Below, in pieces: positions 20,496 to 31,030 of a DNA stretch of 64,000 nucleotides. The translations under genes and the position numbers were made by a program. Numbering within the stretch: the first letter of the stretch is position 1; the number at the start of each line of letters is the position of its first letter. The notes below the pieces were generated by a model. It searched no databases and was not told the DNA's origin. It saw nothing but the letters and a program-made list of their open reading frames with translations. This DNA comes from Ditylenchus dipsaci (lineage: Eukaryota > Nematoda > Chromadorea > Rhabditida > Anguinidae), in contig SADC01000001.1 of the NCBI GenBank assembly GCA_004194705.1, positions 124,001-188,000 on the forward strand, in the 5' to 3' direction.

Positions 20496-21725
20496 CAGTC
20501 GGACCTCGCTATAGTGCGACCCACTATAGTGCGACTTCCACTATAGTGCGAGTTCAGGACCAGTTTGGTTGGTTTTGCCCCAAATAAGGCTGACTAGACC
20601 TCCAATATAGTGCGACCCCACTATAGTGCGACCCCACTATAGTGCGACTTCCACTATAGTCGGATACGGACGATTTATCACAACGCCGATTTATCACAAC
20701 GGACAATTTATCACAACTCCTTAAAAAGGGACAATTTATCACATCAGTCAGAAATGGGACAATTTATCACAGCACTGTTAAATCGGACAATTTATCACAA
20801 TCAGACAAAAAGGGACAATTTATCACAATTTCAAGCAAATTTGGGTTGAAAAGATTTCTGTCAGTTATTATTTATTATTTTTTCTTGTTAGAGACCCTTT
20901 CTTGCGTTTCTTTTCTCTGGATTTTTATTCCGCTCAATGTTTCGCTAATTGATTTGCATTTTTTTAGTGAACTGGATGTTGGCAGGGTAAAGGGGTGAAG
21001 ATAGGACCCGAACTACCTGGAAACTCACCAAAACATCAGGAAAGTACCCGAGAAGGAGGGTGGGCGGTGAGTTTATAGGCAGGATGGGGGTGCCCAGCAA
21101 GAGGGTAGCCAGGAGGGGAAGGGGTGCTTATGAAGGGATAATCAGGAAGAATATGAGATGGATTAACATATTCTACCAATTGAAATTCCAAGATACTATA
21201 AAGGCTCCGATAGGCGCCTGTGGTCCCTAATCTTCCGATGATCTTATCTGCTTTTGTTTCTTTTGAAGACGACATCATTGTGGTCACCATGTCGCAGCAC
21301 CGAAGAACCGGAAGGTCTACGCAGAAGTGGACAGAAGAATCCTGGGCAAAGTGAGTCTTTACCAAGGGGCTAATCTGATAGAATATTTGAGAGGGCCAGA
21401 CCACAATATCGTTATGGATCAGTAAATTTGTTGCTAAATTTGTCGTTATGTTTGTTGAAAAAATGAAGTTCATTGTTTGATTTTGGGTTGGGAGAAAATA
21501 AAGGTTTTTATTTGATTGCCAGTTCAGATGGTAAAGTTGTGATAAATTGTCCCTTTTTGTCTAATTGTGATAAATTGTCCGATTTAACAGTGTTGTGATA
21601 AATTGTCCCATTTCTGACTGATGTGATAAATTGTCCCTTTTTAAGGAGTTGTGATAAATTGTCCGTTGTGATAAATCGGCGTTGTGATAAATTGTCACGT
21701 ACCGCACTATAGTGCGAACCATTGC
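20496..21725. mobile_element. pogo-like MITE (TATAGTGCGAC words) interrupted by another element
   Basis: CAGTCGGACCTCGCTATAGT begins at 20496 after TA. The word CACTATAGTGCGAC is repeated six times to 20660 and reappears at 21703-21720. A second inverted-repeat element lies between. The right tip (…GACTG-TA) is not recognisable, so it is eroded. Confidence 0.7.
20668..21700. mobile_element. Inverted-repeat element with GGGACAATTTATCACAA arrays
   Basis: Each end has six copies of an ~18-30 bp unit GGGACAATTTATCACAA (20668-20835) and its complement TTGTGATAAATTGTCCC (21533-21700), with the unit spacers also mirrored. On the plus strand 21289-21350 the interior reads MSQHRRTGRSTQKWTEESWAK followed by a GTGAGT donor: KWTEE..A is how many pogo-type DNA-binding domains begin. 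Target duplication not clear. Confidence 0.75.
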
Positions 21726-22529
21726 GAACCATTTTTATTTTTTATTCAAGCAATTGTTTATTTGGTATATTTCGTACAAAACATCATTTATTTAACAGTA
21801 ATATGAATGATTTAGATGTAAAAAAATGCATAATTTTTATTTAATTTCAAGGGCTTGATATTATTGGACACAAGGTTGATCGGCGCCTTGTAGGCGCCTC
21901 GATGCAAAAGCATAAAGTCTATGTCGCTCAAATGTCATCTGGCATTAAAATCCTACCACCGGCGCCAAGATTTTTTTTTTTAACCACCAAGGGCACAAAC
22001 TCTTTAGACTACTCATGTACTCTCCAAACGGTCAAACTAACTTTTAATTAGTTGGGTATCTTCCAGGGAATGGAGTCTCGCTCAGGCAGTTGACGAAGCT
22101 TCTAGACAGTTTAAGTGCGCTACAGGTGATTCAGGTGCCCTGTAGGCAATCGGGTTACCATCCAGCCTAACGTGCCCACGTTCCTACACTGCTGCCACAA
22201 ATGAAGGCGCTAATTCAGAATTTAAAAGAGAAGTTCTGTAATTTTGTAGTTTGGTCGGACCCCTCAGAAAATTGGAAATTGAGTGTTTGGGCTTTTTAAA
22301 AGACCAGCCAGGAGAGTGATGTATATGAGGGAGATTAGGCAGGAGTGCCAGGAGAGTGGGTAGATATATGTCGGAATACGTTAATGTTCATTTTGACTTT
22401 TGAGTTTTTGTGTTAATAAAATTGCACAGGATATCACTAAAATTTAACATCATATTTATCAAGGTTTATTTAAGTGTCAACTACTTGAAAAAAAAGTTTT
22501 CTTCATCAAAACACCCCGAATCTTGAATA
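21726..22529. other. Unannotated stretch
   Basis: No gene identified. An acceptor-like TTCCAG at 22065 is followed by a short frame (EWSLAQAVDEASRQF) that could be an exon, but nothing supports it further. Confidence 0.3.
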
Positions 22530-22791
22530 CCGTATTACCTCTAATAGCTCACCCTGCTCTAATAACTCCCCCCCCCCTCTTCGCCTCAACTTTGAGGACC
22601 TATATCTCAGCCCAGAGTGAAATTTTTGCAAAGCTGTTTTATGCGTTTTCTTAACTCCCACGAGCTCTACTGATTCCTCTTTTTCGATTTTGAATTTTCA
22701 CCCAAAAATCTCGAGATCGACCTCAAATTTTTTTCGATTTTTGAGCATCCAAAAAATAACTCCCCGGAGGAAGCTATTAGAGGAAATACGG
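22530..22791. mobile_element. CCGTAT-family MITE, same subfamily as 57.9 kb
   Basis: CCGTATTACCTCTAATAGCT to TAGAGGAAATACGG, flanked by TA. The interior (CTTTGAGGACCTATATCTCA to CGAGATCGACCTCAAATTTT) is present inverted at 57858-58109, so the two are copies in opposite orientation. Confidence 0.88.
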
Positions 22792-22802
22792 TATGTTAAA
22801 TA

Positions 22803-22962
22803 CCGTATTTCCTCTAATAAGCGCCCCCCCCTCGACTTTGAGGGTCTATTTTCTCAGGGTCTAAATTCTCTCAAGACAAATTTGGAAGGGGAGTTTGTCC
22901 CAGGCGGAATTTACCGAGGGAGAAATTTGAAGAGGGAGAATTTGAAGAGGGGGAGTTTACCG
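22803..22962. mobile_element. CCGTAT-family fragment, right end missing
   Basis: CCGTATTTCCTCTAATAAGC after TA at 22801, only 10 bases from the previous member. No matching right tip is seen. Confidence 0.65.
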
Positions 22963-23617
22963 CCGCCCTCCTAATCCGTATCCAAAAAATAGATATATTT
23001 TAGTCATTTTTCGCATTTTTCTGATCAAAACGTACTTATTGGTTTTTACAAATTGCTCATTTTGGTAGTGAAAAAATTTAATTGATAATATAGATTGATT
23101 ATTTACAAGATTACAAGTTTTTCGATTGAATTTTTGACTTTTCTGTAAATGCTGTAATAAAATCTCAACATTATTTCAAAGCACAGATCAAGAGCTACAA
23201 AATTAATTTTACATCACTGACCGAACCTCAAACTTTGGCCAAAATTGGACGATTCCAGAATTCGGCTTAGTTTCCAGTAAGTTCAGGAGCTGAAAACAGC
23301 TTGTGTGCAATTGGATGAAAAGCAAGTTGTATTCTCTGGACATTAAAATCCATGGCAAAAAATTATCCAAACAAAAAGTTAGAACAAATCTATACCGGGC
23401 AATGCAAATGAAGTGAAAAAAAAATTGTTCAAAAAAATTGTTTTGATTTAATTATACTTTTGTCACAAAAGTTTTGTGTATATGAACCTTTTTATTGAAA
23501 CTGCTTTGAAGCCATAAGAAGTCATTTTTCACACGAATGAGCAATGTACTATTTATATGTTGGCCCGAAATATGCATGTGTTCAGATAATGAAAATAGAG
23601 TGCACATATGTGGCTCA
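22963..23617. other. Likely 3' flank of the KH gene
   Basis: AT-rich, no exon or array recognised. The minus-strand transcript of the KH-domain gene should end in the right part; only a variant ATTAAA near 23447-23452 was seen, no canonical AATAAA. Confidence 0.3.
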
Positions 23618-24274
23618 TTATAGCTTGTATTTGGCCATGAAATCACTGCTTTCTGTAGGGGCAACATACGCGAACTGAGCGGCCTCGCCTCGTCCATTCA
23701 TCAATCTTTCACCCATATAGTGTCCAGCTGGAGCTGCGGGAGGCTCAGGTTGGCGAATTCTGCAAAATGTTTTCTTTCACTTGTTCAATCCAATAAACAC
23801 TCCAGTGAAAACTAACCTTTGCTTCAACATGTTTTGAGTCATCTCAATTTGTTGAGGACTTCCAGAGATAGTGATGCCCACATCGATCCTTGAGCCACAC
23901 TCCTTTATCAGGGTATTCACAAGTTCTCCGTTGTTGCCGAAGATTTTTCCGCACAACTCCTTCGGAATAGCCATCTACAACAGAATTATTGGGATCTTTG
24001 AAAGTGAATTTTTTGTTGAAGTTTAGAAAATTTACCTGAACGGCGTCAGCTCCTCGCAAAAAATCTTCGGGATAGACCATGTTGGCCTGAGCTTGGGGTC
24101 GACCATAGCCAAAATTACTATGTAAAGCTCCAGCACCTTGATAGCCACTAGCAGGGTTGCCCATGGGAGCTCGCACAGGAGCACCATGCCAAGAAGCTGG
24201 CCCACCTCCATACCCGTCGTAGTGTCCAGGAGCCTGGTTGTAGTTGTTGGGATAGCCTCGGTGACCTCCACCTT
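23618..24274 (-). CDS. hnRNP K / poly(C)-binding-like protein, three 3' exons (partial)
   Basis: Exons 24274-24036, 23974-23817 and 23759-23618 join in phase with good sites (TTTGTAG, TTGTAG, TTTTGCAG acceptors). The first encodes a Gly/Tyr/Pro/Ala-rich linker (GGGHRGYPNNYNQAPGHYDG). The second encodes a KH domain: MAIPKELCGKIFGNNGELVN then IKECGSRIDVGI and GSPQQIEMTQNMLKQ. Here the usual GxxG loop (GKGG) is GNNG. The third encodes a short tail ending SSDFMAKYKL and stop. KH domains bind single-stranded C-rich RNA or DNA; a last KH domain after a Gly-rich linker is the hnRNP K/PCBP layout. N-terminal KH domains should lie further right but I do not see them before 25 kb. Confidence 0.88.
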
Positions 24275-24469
24275 CTACAAATAACAGATATTTAAAACAG
24301 ATAAATATATTTCAAACAGCTATTAGCGATTATCGCTTCGTGAAACCCCCAAATAATTCTTTCCCGACACTTCTGTCCCATTTCCAAATTTTCTTATTAG
24401 TTTGTTTGTCATGTAAAAGACTCCTATAACTTAAATACTTTTATTATTAATTAAACCTCAGTTCTACTG

Positions 24470-24830
24470 GATGATCCATCCACCAACCAAACCAAGTGGT
24501 CGCTCACCTGAAGCAATTTTTTTTTCACTTTTTACGCTCCAAAACCTATTTTCTGGACTAATTCGGGCATGCTGAAGATGGTTTTATAGTGGTAAAATGC
24601 CGTTTTGTAGGGTATTTTTTGAGTTTTGGTAAAATCGTGTTTTGGCAAAATCAATTATATCCCAATGCTTGAAAAATGCCATACAACACCTTATTTTACT
24701 ATCATCAAACCATCTTCAGCATGCCCGAATTAGTCTAGAAAACAGGTTTTGGAATATGAAAAACATAAAAAAAATTGATCCAAGTGGACGACCATTTGGT
24801 TTGGTTGGTTCATGGATTATGCAGTAGAAT
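24470..24830. repeat. Foldback repeat, family of 4.4 and 53.8 kb
   Basis: CTAATTCGGGCATGCTGAAG at about 24560 is mirrored by CTTCAGCATGCCCGAATTAG at about 24716. Outer arms hold ACCAAACCAAGTGGTCG and its inverse near 24815. A further partial copy continues to about 25060. Confidence 0.85.
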
Positions 24831-25450
24831 TGAAGTTGTATCATAGAAAAACATTTTAAATTTTAAAAGTTCTGTACAAGATGAAATTATTACTACCGGG
24901 TACCAACCACTACCTGAGTTCCTCAACCAACCTTTACCACTGTCAAACCATCTTCAGCATGACCGAATGACCGAAAGAGGAACCCGAAAAAATGAAAAAA
25001 ATTTTCTGCTCCAAGTGGTCGACAACTTGGTTTTGGTGGTCCAGCTGGCCAGGTAGTACCTACCCGGAATATTGGGATTTCGGTGAATGAAATCGGAGTT
25101 TTGGTTTTATTTAACCCCATCTGGATACCCTTCCAGGTTGATGGTACCCAAGTGGGGGATACCTAGTAGGGTATTTCAAGCAAGGGTACCCAGGCGGTTG
25201 TACTCAGACAGTGGTACTTATGTAGTGATAACTAGGTAGTGTTTACTAAGCTGTGATAATCAAATAAGCTTTAAAGAGACCTTCGGACGAAACTTCGGTG
25301 TGTAGACATGACGCGAATGCGGCTGGCGCTTTCCTGGTTTGTTATTACAACATTGTTGCACACGCAATGTAACATTCTGGGTTCATAATTCCTTAGACGT
25401 TGCAGCTCTCAAAATTAAATTTCGGATAATGTGCGAATTATAAGAAAATT
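24831..25450. other. Degenerate repeats
   Basis: 25060-25260 is again rich in GGTACC/ACCTGG words, related to 16.2-16.5 kb. No gene recognised. Confidence 0.4.
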
Positions 25451-25456
25451 TGTAAA

Positions 25457-25573
25457 TGGACAGAAGTGTCGGGAAAGAAAAGTCCGGGAAAGAACTGTCC
25501 GGGAAAGAAATGTCCGGGAAAGAACTGTCCGGAAAGAAGTGTCGGGAAAGAAATGTCCCGGAAAGAAGTGTCA
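25457..25573. repeat. ~17-bp tandem repeat (GTCCGGGAAAGAA)
   Basis: About seven copies of TGTCCGGGAAAGAAC with small changes. It abuts a copied gene fragment (next entry). Confidence 0.85.
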
Positions 25574-25662
25574 TGTACCCGCTTCATCGCTTCTCCATGC
25601 TGTTGACGTATGGATCCATGCCCTCCCGCAGTCGAGGCTGACGCTCGGCTGAAGTAGGCGGC
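25574..25662 (-). pseudogene. Duplicated last-exon fragment of the 27.8-29.9 kb gene
   Basis: On the minus strand it reads RQPRLREGMDPYVNSMEKR and stop, identical at protein level to the last codons of the gene ending at 29944, and the DNA matches over about 75 bases. It is inverted, 4 kb away and isolated, so it is a partial duplicate, probably moved with the neighbouring tandem repeat. Confidence 0.85.
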
Positions 25663-25863
25663 TGAAGTCCACGAACTTGTTTGATAGACCAATTCACCAT
25701 CCGGTAGGTGTCCAAATGATTAAGTCCCAAATAAGGGGTCGAAATTATCTTTGACTAAATGAGCAGTTATTTATTTAATCTACGGCTATCAAAAAACAGT
25801 AAACATCAAATCATCAAAACAAAACAACAAAAAACAAGACAAAACAAAAACTTTAGATTTCTT

Positions 25864-26453
25864 TCATAAAAGAGTTCTGAGCTGGACAAGCGAAGCAGCT
25901 TTTGCTGGTTGCAGACGATTTCTCATTAAGTCTCCAAGAATGAAGTGCAACTCTTTCAAGGCTTTTTCACTAGCCGAACTGGAATCCTTGAGAAACCCTT
26001 CTTGACACTGGAGAGATTACCTTGTAGGAACTTCAGATTTTTCAGACGATAGCTGTCAGCCTTTGCTGCAACATAAATAAACGAAAAATGCGATGAGGTG
26101 AAAAGTGCAAGTTTCTAAGCCACACCGAAAATTTGCAGTCCGCTCACCAAAGCCTGTATCTCCAAGACCACTGCACACGTTGAGCTCCAATCGCATATTC
26201 GGTAAAGGAATTGTTCCAGAACGGCAACTCACAAATTCCGAGAAGTACTCTTGATCATAAAATGCATATACAGTCGAACTTCTTATTAACATAACATGTG
26301 TCCGTTTACCGAGCGTAACTGGCGGCCACCCTTAGGGTGGCCGTTTATCCAAGTGTTCGTTTTATTGGAGTATGCTTCAGTCAATTTCTTGGTAAACCAA
26401 CAAAAAATTTTAAAAGTGTCCGTTTATCGAGGTTCGACTGTATAAAATAAAGT
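25864..26453 (-). CDS. Unidentified gene, last two exons, first of them holding a MITE
   Basis: Exon A runs from 26453 to 26148 with a MITE at 26271-26440; without it the frame is FILYAFYDQEYFSEF, SCRSGTIPLPNMRLELNVCS, GLGDTGF and a GTGAGC donor. Exon B (26065-25864, TTGCAG acceptor) joins in phase: AKADSYRLKNLKFLQGNLSS, then after one frame break EKALKELHFILGDLMRNRLQ and TGA. I do not recognise the family. The YDQEYF...SGTIPLPNMRLEL stretch looks like a folded domain. A possible upstream exon reads NNFRRILDNSSEWNVLQR near 27010-27075. Confidence 0.6.
26271..26440. mobile_element. pogo-like MITE (170 bp) in an exon, TA target
   Basis: CAGTCGAACTTCTTATTAAC and, inverted, CAGTCGAACCTCGATAAACG, each next to TA. 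It lies 12 bases inside a putative exon of the minus-strand gene. On that strand its end supplies ATG and an open frame into the exon, so a new start or a new splice site is conceivable. Confidence 0.85.
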
Positions 26454-26496
26454 CTGAAAGACGCTAATCGGTAATACAACTCCGCCCCCCCCCTCG

Positions 26497-26960
26497 TGAT
26501 GTACAGGGTGGTCCAAGAAATGTGCACACTTTTAAACGGCCATAACTTTTTTGTAGTGCGTTTTTCGAAAATCTGTAAACGCCATTCGACTCAGAATCGC
26601 GTAAGAATTTTTTTTGCATATAGCTAGAAAAAAAAATTTTTGAAAATTTTTGAAATTTGCCTTGGTCCCCCTTTGGTCCAAAAAATTTCAAAATTTTGGA
26701 AACTCATTTTGCACGTTTTTTTATGCGGATGTTAGAAATTGAATGTTATTGCTGCTTCATTGTCGTTGTTATGTGCTGATTTCAATAAACGTGTTGCTAC
26801 GATTAAAAAAACGTGCAAAAAATGAGTTTCCAAAATTTTTGAAATTTTGAAATTTGCTCCTGCTCTTGCTCCGGGCTCTTAAGTTTCAAAAATTTGCTCC
26901 GGCTCTTGCTCTTGCTCGGAGCCAGAGCGGAGCAAGAGCCAGAGCCGGAGATTTATACAT
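26497..26960. repeat. Mariner-like end, palindrome and GCTCCGGCTCTTGCTC array
   Basis: TACAGGGTGGTCCAAGAAAT near 26498 resembles the ACAGGGTGTCCC tips of small mariner-type elements such as the one at 59196. 26690-26860 is a palindrome (GGAAACTCATTTTGCACGTT and inverse). 26860-26960 repeats GCTCTTGCTCCGG and its complement, like a hAT subterminal array whose tips I could not find. Confidence 0.55.
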
Positions 26961-27261
26961 GACTGCTCGCGACCTGTCCTTCTAAAATAAGGTATGAAAA
27001 GAGTCTTTCCAGGAAACAAACCTCTGCAAAACATTCCACTCGGAAGAATTGTCTAAAATTCTTCGGAAGTTGTTAGTCCGTGGAGCTTGTAGACACCCGA
27101 CTCTTCATACCCGGCTTAAAGTGTTCACCCCATCTCTAAAATACCAGGTAAATTCTGGATAAACGAGATTTTCAGCAATTAAATACCTCTTTTGCAACGA
27201 ACTTGAGACGTACTTGTAATATTCATGACCATCCAGAAAGAAAGATCACTACTGACACATT

Positions 27262-27374
27262 TTATTGACGAACAGCCGTCAAAAGACCTTTCTCCTTTGG
27301 CTTCAGAAAAGCGCTCGTTGAAGATGTTGCAGATGAAGTAGTCGGTGGCACAGCTGGCTTTTGCTTGTAGTCCG
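27262..27374 (-). CDS. C-terminal exon of an unidentified minus-strand gene
   Basis: After an AATAAG acceptor the frame reads DYKQKPAVPPTTSSATSSTS and AFLKPKEKGLLTAVRQ, then TAA that overlaps an AATAAA signal. The Pro/Ser/Thr-rich low-complexity tail gives no function. Upstream exons (to the right) were not recognised. The next gene to the right is on the opposite strand and starts near 27.7 kb, so this gene is very short, or its 5' part is gone. Confidence 0.5.
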
Positions 27375-27787
27375 CTTATTTCTCTCAAATGGTATCTCAA
27401 AGCTTTGCCCTGACTGTTTCCATATGTAATAGTGGTCTGAAGGTAATTTAAAGATGAAGCAGCCAAAAATGTGCAAGATTTTAGCAAGGAGATAGAGGAA
27501 TACGTTGACAAACAAGGGTCATACAAAGTCATACAAAGTCATACAAAACACATACAAAACACTACAAAATTTCTAGTCAAATTTTGTATGTTTTTGAGTT
27601 TCAAAAATTAACTGTATTTTGTATTTTTTTGGTATTTTGTATTTTTTGACAGCTATGGTATTATAAGCAAAAAATTTTGTCCGCGATTCATTCTTGCGTG
27701 TGTTGCAGTGAAATTCGGTCGCATCTTCCGTTTGCTCTTTATTTCCAAATGTGTGATGGTCGTCATTGGTTCAATTGGTCTGTGATG

Positions 27788-29944
27788 CTGGTGATGGCTG
27801 CTGCTCTGTTTGCTTGTCTTCCTCCTGATCGCATTTTCTTGTCTGCAGAAGCTGAACCTATGTGAGTATTGGATGGACTTGGTTTGTTTTCCATATTTTA
27901 TTTTATGTTTGCAGGCGACTGTCGCGAAGCAATCCGAAGGCTAGTCTTGTGATTCCAAAAGATGATTTGGATGCTGGAAAGATCTCTATAGCGCAATCTT
28001 TCCTCCTAGTTTTTATTGTGCACAAAAAAGTAAGTAGATCAGTAATTATCTAATTAGGGTTGGACAAGACCGGTTTTTGCATATTTTCAGTAAACCGGGT
28101 CCTGCTCAAATTTTTTGAAATAATCCAGATAAGCTTTTAGTACATAAGATGCGCAAGGAATTTCAGTACCCCCATTTTGGACATCCACGAAGACGAAAAA
28201 AATTCGAAATACACCTAAAAGTTGAAAAAAACGGCCAAAAACCGGGTCGGTTAACCGGGTCGATTAACCGACCCGGTTTTTCGGTCTTTTTTGGCAGTTT
28301 TTTCAATTTTTTAGGTGTATTTCGATTTTCTTTTGTCTTTATGATGTTCAAATGGGGTACTGAAAATTCCTTGCGCATTCTAATGGTACTAAAAGCTTAT
28401 CTAGATTCTTTTAAAAAATTTGAGAAGGACCCGGTTAACCGAAACTATGCAAAAACCGGTCTTGTCCAACCCTATTATCTATTACCTACAACCGTTTCTA
28501 ATTGACAATTACTTAATTTAGAATTACTCTCATCGGTGGAATTGGTGGCTGCAGCATGACTATCAGTTGGGGTGAAATGAATAATGAGAAAACCTTCGTG
28601 CTCAGTTAGTGTTTGTCTTTTTGCGTACTCTTTTTTTGACCATCTGTTAAGGTACGGATGCAGTGTCAGTGGTGCTAACACTGGTGGCTACAGTTCCGTC
28701 TCCGTCAATGTGTTTGATGCTGGTGAGGTGACTCTCAACAACAGTGGAAAACACCCATTGAAGTGCAAGGTGGTCTCCAAGCCGAACAACAATACAGTGC
28801 AGGGTGGAACGGTGGTGGACTTTTCGATCGAGAATTTCCTGGAGACTTGTCCCAATATGGAGATCGAGTTTGTAAGTCTTTTAATCCTTTAATCAGTGTG
28901 TAATTATTTTTCAGGACAATCGCTATAAGCTGTACAAACCGCCTGGTTCACCGATTTCCGAAGAGCCTGGTAAGAAGGATGACAACAACTGTGCTGATCG
29001 TTTGCCTATCGCTTGCTGGTGCCTTGTAAGTCATCTGATCAGTCATATGGGCAAAGATTAATCTGTTTATCTTAGGCTCTTGCTTGCTGCTATTGGTTTC
29101 GGATTATGGTGTTTGTGGAAGCGCAGGACGAATAATTCCATGCAGCTGCTCCAACAGATGTCAAGGTGCTACCTGCCGAAGGAACGAAGCCGGAAGTGGT
29201 CAACAACTCTCCAGACCTGTAAGTAATGCAGGGTTCTAGAACACTTTTTATGTCCTTGTTTCAGGCCGAAGGTGACTGCTATCTCGAATACTCATGTGAA
29301 GACGACTCAGCCAAAGCCTACGCCAGAAGTCAAGCTAGGTATGCCTTATGCTTTTGCCTATATAGTTGTCTTACCTTTTGAATATCAGCAAAATGATCCT
29401 AAAACAAGTGCCAAAGCTTGAGCCTTGTCCGACTGAGGAAACAGAAACGCCATTGCCGAGGGCCATTGTCAGCAGCAAGAAGAAGGAGAAGGCTCAGCCG
29501 AAGGTCGTTGTTAGCAGCAGCAAGAAGAAAAATGAGTCGTCCAAGAAGAGAGCTGTCAATAAGGTCAAACCAAGAGATGAGGTCATGGCGCCATATCCGC
29601 CAGTAACATAAAGTACAAGAAGGGAAAATCTGCTGTCTTCGCCGACATCTCGAAGATCGAAGATTATAAGACGCCGGCCAGCACCTGCAAAACAAAGAGT
29701 CGAATATGAAGGAGCGCAGCGCCCAGCGAAACAAGTGTGTGGAGGAGACATCGGTCGAAGAGCAAAAGCCAGCGCCTCCTTCTACAAGCGAGTGCCTCGT
29801 CTGCAGAAGGATTACGACGACTACGTCTGCAGTCTGGAAGCAAACAAGTCCGTGGAAAAGCAGCGGCCGCCTACTTCAGCCAAGCGTCAGCCTCGACTGC
29901 GGGAGGGCATGGATCCATACGTCAACAGCATGGAGAAGCGATGA
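27788..29944 (+). CDS. Single-pass type I membrane protein, eight exons, function unknown
   Basis: Exons 27788-27861, 27915-28029, 28522-28571, 28652-28871, 28915-29025, 29076-29218, 29265-29338, 29389-29944; all introns GT-AG. The start MLVMAAALFACLPPDRIFLS is a signal peptide. The outer part (YGCSVSGANTGGYSSVSVNV, FDAGEVTLNNSGKHPLKCKV) looks like a beta-sandwich, loosely like Ig or MSP-type folds. VLIVCLSLAGALLLLAAIGF followed by GLWCLWKRR is a clear membrane helix with basic stop-transfer residues, spanning the 29025/29076 junction in phase. The cytoplasmic tail is Lys/Pro-rich (KKKEKAQPKVVVSSSKKKNE, YDDYVCSLEANKSVEKQRPP) and ends REGMDPYVNSMEKR. At least three one-base frame breaks occur (near 28990, 29130 and 29605-29700), likely sequencing errors. 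A hAT MITE fills intron 2. AATAAA at 30069. Confidence 0.65.
28055..28474. mobile_element. hAT MITE (420 bp), near-8-bp duplication TTATCTA(A/T)
   Basis: TAGGGTTGGACAAGACCGGT and its complement, between TTATCTAA (28046-28053) and TTATCTAT (28475-28482). Foldback throughout; the centre is an ACCGGGTCGGTTAACCGAC-type palindrome. It lies inside an intron of the membrane-protein gene. Confidence 0.88.
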
Positions 29945-30655
29945 AGCAGTCCAGAAAATGCTCATTGTGCAAATATCCTCAATAATATTTTGTAAGTGGT
30001 GTGGTGTGTAGCCACCATTGTTTATGTAAAAGTCATGTATTCCTAGTAAGTGTGAAGATGTATCTGTCAATAAAGGCTTTTATAAAAAAATTCGTTTTTC
30101 CGTGCGGTGTGAGCCGATCTGTCTCGCTCAGTTACCACTTGAGCCAGGGCTTTTGAGGCTGAAAAGGATACCCACAATTTATTTTCAACACAATCTACTT
30201 TTTAGGCATGATTACCCTTCTACAAATCAGCAGCTATCACAAAATACGGTCTAACAAAAAATTTGCTCACTTTCGAATAGCCATAACTTTTTCTTGGACA
30301 CGGACACAATAGTCTCACGCTAAAATAGCCTTGGGCCACAATAGCTTCAGGCCACAATAACCTCCGACAAATTTTAATCCAGTTGAATTTTTTATTTTAA
30401 CAGGGAGCCATAGTTGAAAAAATCACACTTTGTGTTTGGTTGGATGATTGAAGATGTCTGCTAAATAACTCTTTGATGTTGTTCAAGTAAAATATATGCA
30501 GATGTTGGAGTGTAATAGTTCTTTGATAGGGTTTACTTTAATCATGTTTAGTGCGTTTTCAAAGTCTTTTTAAAAATACATTGGTCGCTCACCGCAAAAA
30601 TAAATGAAGTTCATTTCAGCCAGAAAGGAGGTTCACGGCAGGTTCATGTGTGTGA
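29945..30655. other. 3' flank of the membrane-protein gene, then unannotated
   Basis: AATAAA at 30069-30074 marks the likely transcript end. The rest shows no gene; 30295-30365 has loosely repeated GGCCACAATAG words. Confidence 0.4.
30069..30074 (+). terminator. Polyadenylation signal AATAAA
   Basis: Canonical signal 125 bases after the stop codon at 29942-29944, in TGTCAATAAAGGC. Confidence 0.7.
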
Positions 30656-30667
30656 TGAACGGTGCAG

Positions 30668-30960
30668 GATCGAAATACTCAAAGACAAAATACCCAATTA
30701 CAAAATACCCAAGGACAAAATACCCAAGTACAAAATACCCAAAGTACAAAATGCGCAATGGTCAAAATACCAATTACAAAATACCCAAGGACAAAATACC
30801 CAAAGTACAAAATACCCAAAGTACAAAATGCGCAATGGTCAAAATACCCAAAGACAAAATACCCAAAGTACAAAATACCCAAGGACAAAATACCCGAAGT
30901 ACAAAACACGCAATGGTCAAAATACCCAAAGACAAAATACCAAATACCCGAAATACCCAA
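30668..30960. repeat. ~17-bp tandem repeat (CAAAATACCCAAAG)
   Basis: About eighteen copies of ACAAAATACCCAAAGA with a higher-order variant ACAAAATGCGCAATGGTC every five or six copies. All three forward frames stay open and read KIPKDK / NTQGQ-type repeats, an artefact of the unit length. Confidence 0.95.
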
Positions 30961-31030
30961 GAGTGGTCTTTGGTGGACTTTTGACGTCCTATTATTATAA
31001 AAGTCCTATAAATATATTAATATGTATTAA

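Noticed and set aside
21036..21473. 145-residue minus-strand frame
   Set aside because: Inside an inverted-repeat element, composition near random, no motif; the opposite strand has a better candidate exon with a donor site.
26464..26691. Minus-strand frame (KFFGPKGDQGKFQKF)
   Set aside because: The CTTGGTCCCC-type stretch recurs in unrelated repeats at 5.9, 17.4 and 56.8 kb, so it is repeat-derived.
28163..28505. Frames on both strands across 28.15-28.5 kb (NRPGF...KKLPKK)
   Set aside because: Both strands of a hAT foldback MITE with mirrored arms; not a gene.
29399..29751. Minus-strand Leu-rich frames at 29.4-29.75 kb
   Set aside because: Antisense shadow of the lysine-rich tail exon of the plus-strand membrane-protein gene.
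30668..30960. Possible CRISPR array (short repeats at regular spacing)
   Set aside because: Repeats are directly tandem and have no unique spacers; the genome is eukaryotic. The same applies to the 41.3 and 60.3 kb arrays.
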